The notes beneath the pieces were generated by a model. That model did not search any database, was not told the DNA's origin, and saw only the letters and a program-made list of their open reading frames with translations. A stretch of 64,000 nt of DNA from Gloeobacter kilaueensis JS1 (GTDB taxonomy: Bacteria > Cyanobacteriota > Cyanobacteriia > Gloeobacterales > Gloeobacteraceae): the NCBI RefSeq assembly GCF_000484535.1, contig NC_022600.1, forward strand, positions 1,860,001 to 1,924,000, given 5' to 3'. This document shows positions 46,618-57,272 of the stretch, piece by piece (within the stretch, counting starts at the first letter, position 1; each line of letters opens with the position of its first letter). The position numbers and the translations under genes are program-made.

Positions 46618-47385
46618 CTATTGCGCCGGTGGGGAGGCGGGAAGGTAATTCTCCTGAATGTGGCGGTGGGTATCGGGATGGTTAAAGCAGAGGCGCTGCA
46701 TCCACTGCTCGCGGACCATCGCCTCCTGCAGCGCCTGGCGGCGGGGCAGGGCGAGGGTTTCTTTCAATAGCTCCAGCACATGCCGGGGCTTGAGGGCGAT
46801 CCGCCGTGCCAGGTCCAGCGCCGCATCGGGAACGGCAGCCGCCGGCACGACGGCGTTGAAGAGGCCACGGGCGGCCAGTTCGCTGCCGCGAAAGAGCCGG
46901 GCGGTGAGCAACATTTCAGCGGCGAGGGTGGAAGGGACCAGTAGCGGCAGCAGGGTGGTTGCGCCCATCCCCGGCGTGAAACCGAGTTCGGTGAAGTTGA
47001 AGCCGTAGCGGCATTCGCTCGCCGCCACGAGCAGATCGCAGCAGAGGGCGAGCACCAGGCCGCCGCCTACGGCATGGCCTTCGAGGACGGCAATCACCGG
47101 CATTGGAAAGTGCAAGAGCCGATCCGGCAGGGCAAATAGCTCGCGCTCCTCCATCTGGCGGGAGGCGAGCTGTTCGAGGACTTCCAGGCTGCCCCCGGCG
47201 GAGAACACGTCCGCTCGTCCAGCAAGGAGCAGCACCCGGAGCGCCGGTTCCTGGGCCAGATCCGCGAGGGCAGTACACAACTGGGCTGCCAGTTCGTGGC
47301 CGAGGCGGTTCTGGGCTGCCGGGTCGTCCATCTGGAGCCGGTAGATCCCCTCTTCGAGGCAGCTGATCCGAAGCAAATCAGACAC
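46618..47385 (-). CDS. ECH2-type enoyl-CoA hydratase/isomerase family decarboxylase (beta-branching)
   Basis: 255 aa from a GTG at 47385 (VSDLLRISCLEEGIYRL), preceded by GGAGG at 7 bases and overlapping the ECH1 stop by 8 bases. An in-frame ATG at 47433 would add 16 residues of unlikely sequence. Crotonase motifs are EGHAVGGGLVLALCCDLLVA (oxyanion hole) and YGFNFTELGFTPGMGATTLL, the latter characteristic of the CurF-ECH2/PksI subgroup. In that pathway ECH2 decarboxylates the glutaconyl-ACP made by ECH1, leaving a beta-methyl or exomethylene branch. Neighbouring ECH1, HMGS and ACP genes complete the set. Confidence 0.88.
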   Translation of the reverse strand: MSDLLRISCLEEGIYRLQMDDPAAQNRLGHELAAQLCTALADLAQEPALRVLLLAGRADVFSAGGSLEVLEQLASRQMEERELFALPDRLLHFPMPVIAVLEGHAVGGGLVLALCCDLLVAASECRYGFNFTELGFTPGMGATTLLPLLVPSTLAAEMLLTARLFRGSELAARGLFNAVVPAAAVPDAALDLARRIALKPRHVLELLKETLALPRRQALQEAMVREQWMQRLCFNHPDTHRHIQENYLPASPPAQ

Positions 47386-48151
47386 GGCTGCGCCTCCGGC
47401 GTGCGAACCAGGGCGGGGCGAACCCCTCGGCAAAGGCGCGGATGCCTTCTAGATGCTCCGGGTCGGCCAGCCAGGCGGCCAGTTCCGTGCGGGCAAGGGC
47501 CAGCTCAGCGGCAGCCGGTGCCCTGAGCTTTTGCAGGTAGCGCTTGGTGGCGGCGAGGGCGTCCGGAGAAGAGCGCAGCAGCCGGTCGATCTGCCGGTAG
47601 CAGGCCGTATCCAGGTCATCCTGAGCCACTTCGTCCACCAGTCCCCACTGCCAGGCTTCGGGGGCCGTAAGGGTGCGGCTTCCAAGGGCCAGGGCGCGCA
47701 GGCGGGCGGGACTCAGGCGGGTGAGCAAAAAAGGCGCGATGAGGGCCGGGATCATGCCCACGATCACTTCGCTCAGTTGAAAGCTCGCTTCGCTTGCGGC
47801 GATCACGATGTCGCAGGCAGCCACCAGGCCCAATCCGCCCCCTACGACCCGGCCTGCAATGCGGGCGATCACCGGCTTCGAGCAGGTGCCGAGGCTCGTC
47901 AGGCAGTCGTGGAACTGCTCCGGCGCGTCCGCCTCGGCAGTGAGCAGCCAATCAAGATCCAGCCCCCGGCAAAATTCTTCCCCCGGTTCCGCCTCCAGGA
48001 CGACGGCCCGGCAACGGCTGTCCCTGGCGGCGCGCTCCAGAAACGTGCTCAGCGAGACGAGCGAAGCGCGGTTGAGAACGGTGCCCCCCGCCTCTACCAG
48101 GGCAATGCGGGCAATGCCGCCCGTCAGTTCGTAGCGCACCGCTTCATTCAT
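47378..48151 (-). CDS. ECH1-type enoyl-CoA hydratase/isomerase family dehydratase (beta-branching)
   Basis: 257 aa, 4 bases after the HMGS-like gene. Crotonase fold with FCRGLDLDWLL (about 57-67), the oxyanion-hole stretch GRVVGGGLGLVAACDIVIA and LSEVIVGMIPALIAPFLLTR, which match the CurE/PksH subgroup. It should dehydrate the HMG-like intermediate on the acceptor ACP. Distinction from ECH2 rests on the LSEVI/IPALIAPF segment here against GFTPGMG in the neighbour. No unusual residues noted. Confidence 0.88.
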   Translation of the reverse strand: MNEAVRYELTGGIARIALVEAGGTVLNRASLVSLSTFLERAARDSRCRAVVLEAEPGEEFCRGLDLDWLLTAEADAPEQFHDCLTSLGTCSKPVIARIAGRVVGGGLGLVAACDIVIAASEASFQLSEVIVGMIPALIAPFLLTRLSPARLRALALGSRTLTAPEAWQWGLVDEVAQDDLDTACYRQIDRLLRSSPDALAATKRYLQKLRAPAAAELALARTELAAWLADPEHLEGIRAFAEGFAPPWFARRRRSRV

Positions 48152-48155
48152 CGCC

Positions 48156-49376
48156 TCAGCTCCAGTCGTAGGTGCGGTGGTAGTCGGACACGCCCTTCAG
48201 CACCAGCAGTCCCTGTCCGGCGTAGAGCTTGTCGTAGAGGTGCTCCAGGCCAGGGTGGTCCGGGAGGAAGTTGGGCTGGTCGATCCCCCGCCGCCGCTCG
48301 CGCTCGATCTGCTCGTAGTGGGCGATGCTGAGCGGGTAGCGCGTATCCAGGTGGCGGTCGAGGTCCAGGACGCGCACCAGGGAACTGGCTTCCGGTCCAA
48401 CCTGGGCGCTATAAAATTCGCCCTGGCAGCCGGAGCCGTAGGCAAAGAGCGAAAGGCGGTCTCCGGCTACCAGATCCGGAGCACTGGCAAGCAGGCCCAG
48501 GAGCGAAACAAAGTTAGAAGCGCCGTAGGCGGTGCCGAGCCGCCTCGCGAAGTAGAGCCCTTCGGCCACCTTGCCCTCGAAGCTCTCGCGGACGGCAGCT
48601 TTTCCAATGCCGAAGCGGCCCAGGAGGGTGCGGTGCGCCTGGAGGACCATGCCCGGAAACGGGGCGTGGTAGATGTGTTTTTTGAAACCCGTCAGGTAAT
48701 CGAAGGAAGGGGCAAGGTGCTCGTAGTGCTCGAAGGCCCCTTCGAGGGCGTCGAGGTACGAGTAGAGGCTGGTCTGGTTGTCCGCCCGCTCGACGCTGCT
48801 GGTAGGCCGGAAGGTGTCGGCGATCTCCCCGGTCCAGTACCCGGCTTCCGCCGGGTCGATCAGCAGCACTCGCGGATCGGCGCTCACGAGCATTGCCACT
48901 GCACAGCCGCCGCCGATAAAGTCGAACCCTTCTTCGCCGTCCATACGCGAATAGTCGGTGCTCACCACCAGCGCCTTCTTGCCGGGCCGGACGTTCGCCG
49001 TGAGCCAAAAAAGTGCCGTTTTGAGGGCGGCGGTGCCGCTGTAGCAGGCGTGCTTGACTTCAAAGTTTCGGCAGTTCGCCCCGAGGCCCAAAAAGCGCTG
49101 CACCCAGGTCGAGACCGGTTTGCTGAAATCGACCGCCGACTCGGTGCCCACGACCAACAGCTCGATTTCGGCGGGATCGATGCCTGTGAGCAAGGGCCGG
49201 GCGGCGTTCACCGCCAGCGTCACCGCATCCTCGTAGACGGGAATCACTGAACGGGTCTGGACCATCACCTGATCGCGGACATAATCCGGATCTTTGCCGC
49301 GCAACTGGGCAAGCTCCACCGCGTCCGTGGCGAAGCGTCCAGCGTAGAGGTTGATCTTTTCGATACCGATGGGCAC
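48156..49376 (-). CDS. HMG-CoA-synthase-like beta-branching enzyme
   Basis: 406 aa. Belongs to the PksG/CurD group that condenses acetyl from a donor ACP with the beta-ketone of an ACP-bound polyketide. The nucleophile is Cys111 in VKHACYSGTAAL; GIEKINLYAGR at the N-terminus, VVSTDYSR and YDKLYAGQGLLVLKG near the C-terminus are typical. Length is normal for the group. It starts 6 bases before the KS-AT gene ends, in transcription order directly after it, and is followed by ECH1, ECH2, ACP and ER. The cassette therefore predicts one beta-alkyl branch in the product. The branched carbon is probably set on an ACP of the flanking PKS proteins. Confidence 0.93.
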   Translation of the reverse strand: MPIGIEKINLYAGRFATDAVELAQLRGKDPDYVRDQVMVQTRSVIPVYEDAVTLAVNAARPLLTGIDPAEIELLVVGTESAVDFSKPVSTWVQRFLGLGANCRNFEVKHACYSGTAALKTALFWLTANVRPGKKALVVSTDYSRMDGEEGFDFIGGGCAVAMLVSADPRVLLIDPAEAGYWTGEIADTFRPTSSVERADNQTSLYSYLDALEGAFEHYEHLAPSFDYLTGFKKHIYHAPFPGMVLQAHRTLLGRFGIGKAAVRESFEGKVAEGLYFARRLGTAYGASNFVSLLGLLASAPDLVAGDRLSLFAYGSGCQGEFYSAQVGPEASSLVRVLDLDRHLDTRYPLSIAHYEQIERERRRGIDQPNFLPDHPGLEHLYDKLYAGQGLLVLKGVSDYHRTYDWS

Positions 49377-49382
49377 GGTTGC

Positions 49383-51923
<2,541 letters not shown>

Positions 51924-51926
51924 CGC

Positions 51927-54900
51927 TTAAAGACCCTCCAGCTTCTCTAACAGCAGCGCCTCCAGCTCCGATTCCGAGAGCGTCTGGAGCTGGGCTGCGA
52001 GCCTGTCCAGTCCGTCCTCAGAAGCCGGGGCAGCAGAAGCTTCCGGTTCACCCAGTCCGAGTACTTCCTCGGCCAGGTGGGCAGCCAACCCCTCGACCGT
52101 GGGGTAGTTGAAGAGCAGCGTCGCACTCAGGCTCCTCCCGAGGGCAGCCCCGAGCTGGCGGGTGAGGTTGAGGGCCAGCAGCGAATCGAGCCCGAGACTA
52201 TGCAGCGGCTGGCGGATGTCGAGGTTGTCCCCCTCAGCTATCCCGAGGACACGGGCGGCCTGGTCGCGCAGGTGGGCCACCAGCAGCGAGCGCCGTTCCC
52301 CCGGCAGCGCCTGCTCCAGTTGCTGCGTCAGGTTCAACACCGGCCCGGCAGCGGGCGAGGAAGCGGCACTCACCGTTCTCAACAGGGGCGGCAGATGACC
52401 GGCGGGAAACTGGGCGAGAAAAGCCTGCCAGCGCACCGGCATCACCGCGAGGGAGGCGGTTCCAGTGCCCGTAAGCCCTGCGAGGGCGGCGAGCGCCTGC
52501 TCGGGCGGAATCGTCTCCAGTCCCTGACTGAGCCAGGGGTGGCGCTGGGCATCCAGACGGGCGGCCATCCCCACCTCGGCCCACGGTCCCCAGTTGATGC
52601 TGAGGGCGGGCAGAGCCTGAGAAAGGCGGTGCTGGGCCAGGCCGTCGAGAAAAGCGTTGGCGGCGGCGTAGTTGGCCTGGCCGGGGGAGCCCAGGAGCGA
52701 GGCGATCGAGGAGAAGAGCACGAACAGCTCCAGCGGATCGCCCTGGGTGAGGCGGTGCAGGTGCCAGGCTCCGGCGGCCTTCGCTGCCAGCACCCGCTCG
52801 AAGCGACTCCAGTCGAGCTTGTCGATCACCCCGTCGTCCAGTACCCCGGCGGCGTGGAGGATGCCGACGATGGGCGGATGTTCCTGACGAATTTCAGCCA
52901 GCAACTGCTCGACTTCGCCCGCGATGGAGACGTCTGCCTGCACGGGGGATACCGTTGCACCGCTCGCTGTTAGTTCGTCCAGGACTGTCTGGGCTGTCAC
53001 AGAGGGCGGATTGCGTCCGACGAGAACCAGGTGACGGGCACCCCGCTCGACCAGATAGCGGGCAACCTGCAGGCCGAGGGCTCCCAGGCCGCCTGTGATC
53101 AAGTAAGTACCATCCGCCCGCACCGATAGACTTTCCCCGCCTTCCACTTTCTGGCGCACGAGGCGGGCTACGTAGCGGGCGTCCCCGCGCAGGGCAATCT
53201 GGTCCTCGTCGTCTGGAGAGAAAAGTTGCGTTACCAGGGCCGTTGCTGCCGCTTCCGGATCGAAGGCGGGGTCGAGGTCGATGAGGCCGCCCCAGAGTTC
53301 CGGATGCTCCTGGGCAATCACCCGCCCCAATCCCCAGAGCGGTATATGTTCCAGAACTGGGTTTTCCTGTGACTCGATAACCTGGGCACCCTGCGTCACC
53401 AGATAGAGGCGCGGGGGCACATCGCTACCGGCGATCTGGACGCATCCGCGCACCAGGGGCAGCAGCGGCGCGCAATTTTGTTGCCAGGCCGATTCCAGCT
53501 CATCTTTCGTGTCGGATGCCAGGTAGAGAATGCCCGTCCGTCCGGCAATCTGACGGGCCAGATCCGGTGCATTCGGCAGAAGCAACGTAGCTGTCTGTCC
53601 CCGTTGCTCCAGCGCATCCACAATCGCCGCACCGCTCGTACCCGCTGCGACGACCAGCCAGTCGCCGCCGGGCTGGATCGTATTCTCTTGTGGGAGGGGC
53701 TGCGGTTGCCACTCGATGCCATAAAGCCAGTTCCGCCACTGGGACTGGCCCTGACCGAGGGCGGCGAGGGGAGCCCGCTTGGCAAGCAGTCCCCGTACTT
53801 GCGCCGCTACCTCCCCTTCTTCGCCCAACAGATCGAGGTCGATGAGGAACGTCTCGCCGTCGTCCGCTCCTGCCCGGCGGCGGGCGTGAGCCCAGAGGCT
53901 GGCTGGAAGGGGACCGATGAGCCGCACCTGCTCGAAGGCGAGGGGCAGGTAGATATCTGTGTCACTCTCAGGCAAAGTGGCGAGGGAAACCTGCAAAAAG
54001 CTGTCGAGTAGGGCCGGGTGGATGGCGTAGTTTCCGGTAGCGGACAGGCTTGCGGGCAGTTGCAGTTGGGCAAGCGCCTCGTCCGCGCTGCGCCAGAGCC
54101 GGACGATCCCTTGAAAAGCGGGGCCGTGGGCCAGTCCTTTTGCCGTGAGGGCGCGGTAGAACGCTTGAACTTCTACCTCCGGCAAACCTTCGCGAATCGG
54201 GGCAGGTGGTCGGAGCGGTTCTTTTTTAAGAAACAGCCCAGATCGAATCGTGCCGCTCGCGTGGCGAATCCAGGGCAGATCCGAACTGGCTCCTTCTTCG
54301 CGGCTGTGGATCTCGAAGTCCGTCATCCTCGCTTCCCGGCGCTCCAGGAGCAGGTGAAAGTCGCGAGTCTCACTCTCACTCAGGACCAGCGGCTCCTCGA
54401 TCGCAACCGCCTCCAGTTGCACCGCCTGGTCAGGAAAGCTGAGCCGGGCCGCCGCCGTTGCCGCTTCCAGAAACGCTGCCCCAGGCAGAATCGTCAGTTC
54501 GTGGACACGGTGATCCGCGAGGTAAGGCAGCCAGGCGGTGCTGAGCCGGGCGACGAACTGCTCTCCCGTTTGTCTGGGTGAATGCTGGCGGCGCTCGATG
54601 AGCGGATGGAGGGCTGTTTCTGTTGGAACGGGCGGGGCAAGGGGTTCGAGCCAGTAGCGCTGCCGCTCGAAGGGATAGGTCGGAAGGGCCAGGCGGTGCC
54701 GCCGCTCCTGCCCGTAGAAATGCTGCCAGTCGATGCTCACCCCCGCCCGCCAGAGCTGTCCCAGACTGGTTAGCAGGTGGAGGCGGTCGTTTTCTTCGGA
54801 GCGCGGATGGGGCAGCGAGGAGAGGATCGAATGGTCGGCGAGGGCCGGATGTTCCTGGGCAAGAGTAGCGAGGGTGCTGCCGGGGCCGACCTCCAGCAGA

Positions 54901-57272
54901 ATGTTTTCCGGCAACTCGCTCAGGTGGGCGAGTCCTTCGGCGAAGCGGACCGGCTGGCGCAGGTGGCAAATCCAGTACTCCGGGTCGGTGGCTTCCGCCG
55001 CCGTGAGCCAGGTGCCGGTGAGGTTAGAGAGGAGCGGGATCTGGGGCGGCTTGAGGACGACGGTGCGCAGTTGCTGGCGAAACAGCTCCACAACCCCGAC
55101 TACCGCCTGGGAGTGAAAGGCGTGGGAAGTATGGAGCAGGCGGCATTCGACGCCCCGCGCCACCAGATCTGCCTGCAACTTTTCGATCCGCTCGGGCGAA
55201 CCCGAGACCACCGCCCGCAGGGGACCGTTGTGGGCCGCCAGGGCAAGTTCATCGTCCAGCAATGCTTCGATTTCGGTGAGCGGCAGGCGAATCGCCAGCA
55301 TCCGGCCCGGCGGCAACTGCTGCATCAACCGGCCACGGACAGCCACCAGGGCCAGGGCGTCGGTGAGCGAAAAGATCCCCGCCACACAGGCGGCGACGTA
55401 CTCGCCCAGGCTGTGACCCAGCAATGCCACAGGTTCGATGCCCCACCCCTGCCAGAGGCGGGCCAGGGCGTACTCGACGGCAAAGAGGGCCGGTTGGGCA
55501 AAGCGGGTCTGGGTAAGGCGTGTTCTGGCAGCATCCTCCTGACCCGGCAGGGGATAGAGAAGCTGACGCAAATCGAGGCCCAGCCAGGGCTTGAGCAGCG
55601 CCGCCTGCTGGTCGATAAGGTCGCGAAAAACCGGTTCGTCCCGATACAGCCCCGCCGCCATCTGCAGGTGCTGGGCTCCCTGGCCAGAAAAAAGAAAACT
55701 CACCGGGCGGACCGCAGCGCGGCGCGCTTCGATCGCCTCCTGCAACTGTGAGCGCGCCTGCCCGTGATCCTGGACCACCCCGGCCCAGCGGTAGTCGAAG
55801 GCTTTGCGGCCCACCTGCAGGGTGTAGGACATATCCGCCAGGTCTGCGTTCGGATGGGTTTCCAGATACGCTGCCAGGGCGGCGCGGGCGCGGTCCAGGG
55901 CTGCCGGGCTGCGGGCCGAGAGCACCAGCAACTGTCCGTTGCGCGCCGGGGAAGTGGGAAGCGGTGCCGGTGCCTCTTCGAGAATGGCGTGGGCGTTGGT
56001 GCCGCCGATGCCCAGGGAACTCACGCCTGCCCGCCGGGGGGTACCCGTCACCGGCCAGGGCCGCGCCTCGGTGTTGACGAAGAAAGGACTGGCCGCAAAG
56101 TCGATCTGCGGGTTGGGGTTCTGAAAGTGCAGGCTGGGCGGTACGATTCCCGCTTCGACGCTCAAGACGGCCTTGAGCAATCCGGCGATGCCGGAGGCGA
56201 CGCCCATGTGGCCGATGTTGGTCTTGACCGAGCCCAGGGCGCAGTATCCCCGGCGGGTCGTACCGGCGCGAAAGGCTCTGGTGAGCCCGGCCACTTCGAT
56301 CGGATCGCCCAGGGCGGTACCGGTGCCGTGGGCTTCGACGTAGCCGATCGTTTCCGGGTCCACGCCGGAGAGGGCCAGCGCTTCGCCGATCACCTGGGCC
56401 TGGCCCTCGACGCTGGTGGCCGTGTAGCCCACCTTGCCGCCGCCGTCGTTGTTGATCGCCGAGGCGCGGATGACGGCGTGGATGTGGTCGCCGTCGGTGA
56501 GCGCTTCTTCCAGCCGCTTGAGGACGACCAGGCCGACGCCGTTGCCAAAGAGCGTGCCCGATGCCTCGGCGTCGAAGGCGCGGCAGTGGCCGTCCGGGGA
56601 GACGATGCCCCCCTCCTGGTAGGTGTAGCCGCTCTTGGGCAAAATCCAGAGGGAGACAGCTCCTGCCAGGGCCATGTCACTTTCGCCCGAGAGCAAACTC
56701 TGGCAGGCCATGTGGACGGCTACCAGGGCCGTCGAGCAGGCGGTCTGGACGGTGACGCTCGGGCCTTTTAAGTTGAGCTTGTAGGAGACGCGGGTGGCGA
56801 GAAAATCCGGCGAGCAGCCCGCCAGTGAGGTGAGAAAATCGCCGCTCAGATCCGGGTAGTGGCGGCTGTAGAGCATGTAGGTGTTGATGCCGATGCCACC
56901 GTAGAGGCCAACCGCTCCCGGATAGTTCTCCGGGTTGTAGCCCGCCTGCTCCAGGGCTTCCCAGGCGCATTCGAGAAAGAGCCGCTGCTGCGGATCGAGG
57001 GCGATAGCTTCGCCGGGGGAGTAGCCAAAAAAGCTGGCATCGAACCGCTCGATATCGTCCAGCAGGGGAGCGGCCTTGACGTAGTGCGGGTCTTTCAGGC
57101 GCTCCTCGCTCACCCCGGCCTGCCGCAGTTCTGCATCGTCCATGAAGTGAATGGACTCGACACCCGCTTTCAGGTTCTGCCAGAAGCGCTCCAGATCCGC
57201 CGCTCCCGGAAAGCGGCCCGCCATACCGACGATAGCGATGGCGTTCGTGTCGTCGTAGTGCAGCTCGTTCAT
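51927..57272 (-). CDS. Type I PKS module KS-AT-DH-KR-ACP
   Basis: 1781 aa. KS (about 10-435; QTACSTA with Cys179, EAHGTGTALGDP, TNIGHM), AT (about 525-830; GHSLGEY with Ser621, HTSHAFHS indicating malonyl-CoA), DH (about 885-1170; DHRVHELTILP, His921 kept but the motif Gly is Glu925; partner Asp in HPALLDSFLQ), KR (about 1375-1590; TGGLGALG, GVLDD B-type signature, Ser/Tyr/Asn in FSSIAS and NYAAAN), and ACP (LGLDSLLAL). The tail LQTLSESELEALLLEKLEGL is a docking helix. It overlaps the loader gene by 4 bases and is the first extension module: it should add two carbons and leave a trans double bond if the DH works. The only AT with canonical motifs besides that of the large downstream PKS. Confidence 0.95.
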   Translation of the reverse strand: MNELHYDDTNAIAIVGMAGRFPGAADLERFWQNLKAGVESIHFMDDAELRQAGVSEERLKDPHYVKAAPLLDDIERFDASFFGYSPGEAIALDPQQRLFLECAWEALEQAGYNPENYPGAVGLYGGIGINTYMLYSRHYPDLSGDFLTSLAGCSPDFLATRVSYKLNLKGPSVTVQTACSTALVAVHMACQSLLSGESDMALAGAVSLWILPKSGYTYQEGGIVSPDGHCRAFDAEASGTLFGNGVGLVVLKRLEEALTDGDHIHAVIRASAINNDGGGKVGYTATSVEGQAQVIGEALALSGVDPETIGYVEAHGTGTALGDPIEVAGLTRAFRAGTTRRGYCALGSVKTNIGHMGVASGIAGLLKAVLSVEAGIVPPSLHFQNPNPQIDFAASPFFVNTEARPWPVTGTPRRAGVSSLGIGGTNAHAILEEAPAPLPTSPARNGQLLVLSARSPAALDRARAALAAYLETHPNADLADMSYTLQVGRKAFDYRWAGVVQDHGQARSQLQEAIEARRAAVRPVSFLFSGQGAQHLQMAAGLYRDEPVFRDLIDQQAALLKPWLGLDLRQLLYPLPGQEDAARTRLTQTRFAQPALFAVEYALARLWQGWGIEPVALLGHSLGEYVAACVAGIFSLTDALALVAVRGRLMQQLPPGRMLAIRLPLTEIEALLDDELALAAHNGPLRAVVSGSPERIEKLQADLVARGVECRLLHTSHAFHSQAVVGVVELFRQQLRTVVLKPPQIPLLSNLTGTWLTAAEATDPEYWICHLRQPVRFAEGLAHLSELPENILLEVGPGSTLATLAQEHPALADHSILSSLPHPRSEENDRLHLLTSLGQLWRAGVSIDWQHFYGQERRHRLALPTYPFERQRYWLEPLAPPVPTETALHPLIERRQHSPRQTGEQFVARLSTAWLPYLADHRVHELTILPGAAFLEAATAAARLSFPDQAVQLEAVAIEEPLVLSESETRDFHLLLERREARMTDFEIHSREEGASSDLPWIRHASGTIRSGLFLKKEPLRPPAPIREGLPEVEVQAFYRALTAKGLAHGPAFQGIVRLWRSADEALAQLQLPASLSATGNYAIHPALLDSFLQVSLATLPESDTDIYLPLAFEQVRLIGPLPASLWAHARRRAGADDGETFLIDLDLLGEEGEVAAQVRGLLAKRAPLAALGQGQSQWRNWLYGIEWQPQPLPQENTIQPGGDWLVVAAGTSGAAIVDALEQRGQTATLLLPNAPDLARQIAGRTGILYLASDTKDELESAWQQNCAPLLPLVRGCVQIAGSDVPPRLYLVTQGAQVIESQENPVLEHIPLWGLGRVIAQEHPELWGGLIDLDPAFDPEAAATALVTQLFSPDDEDQIALRGDARYVARLVRQKVEGGESLSVRADGTYLITGGLGALGLQVARYLVERGARHLVLVGRNPPSVTAQTVLDELTASGATVSPVQADVSIAGEVEQLLAEIRQEHPPIVGILHAAGVLDDGVIDKLDWSRFERVLAAKAAGAWHLHRLTQGDPLELFVLFSSIASLLGSPGQANYAAANAFLDGLAQHRLSQALPALSINWGPWAEVGMAARLDAQRHPWLSQGLETIPPEQALAALAGLTGTGTASLAVMPVRWQAFLAQFPAGHLPPLLRTVSAASSPAAGPVLNLTQQLEQALPGERRSLLVAHLRDQAARVLGIAEGDNLDIRQPLHSLGLDSLLALNLTRQLGAALGRSLSATLLFNYPTVEGLAAHLAEEVLGLGEPEASAAPASEDGLDRLAAQLQTLSESELEALLLEKLEGL

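Noticed and set aside
48177-49250. 357-aa open frame on the + strand
   Set aside because: Antisense of the HMGS-like gene, which has clear catalytic motifs.
45299-49376. Curacin-like cyclopropane formation
   Set aside because: The ER and ECH2 resemble that pathway, but no halogenase is present in the window, so only branching or reduction is claimed.
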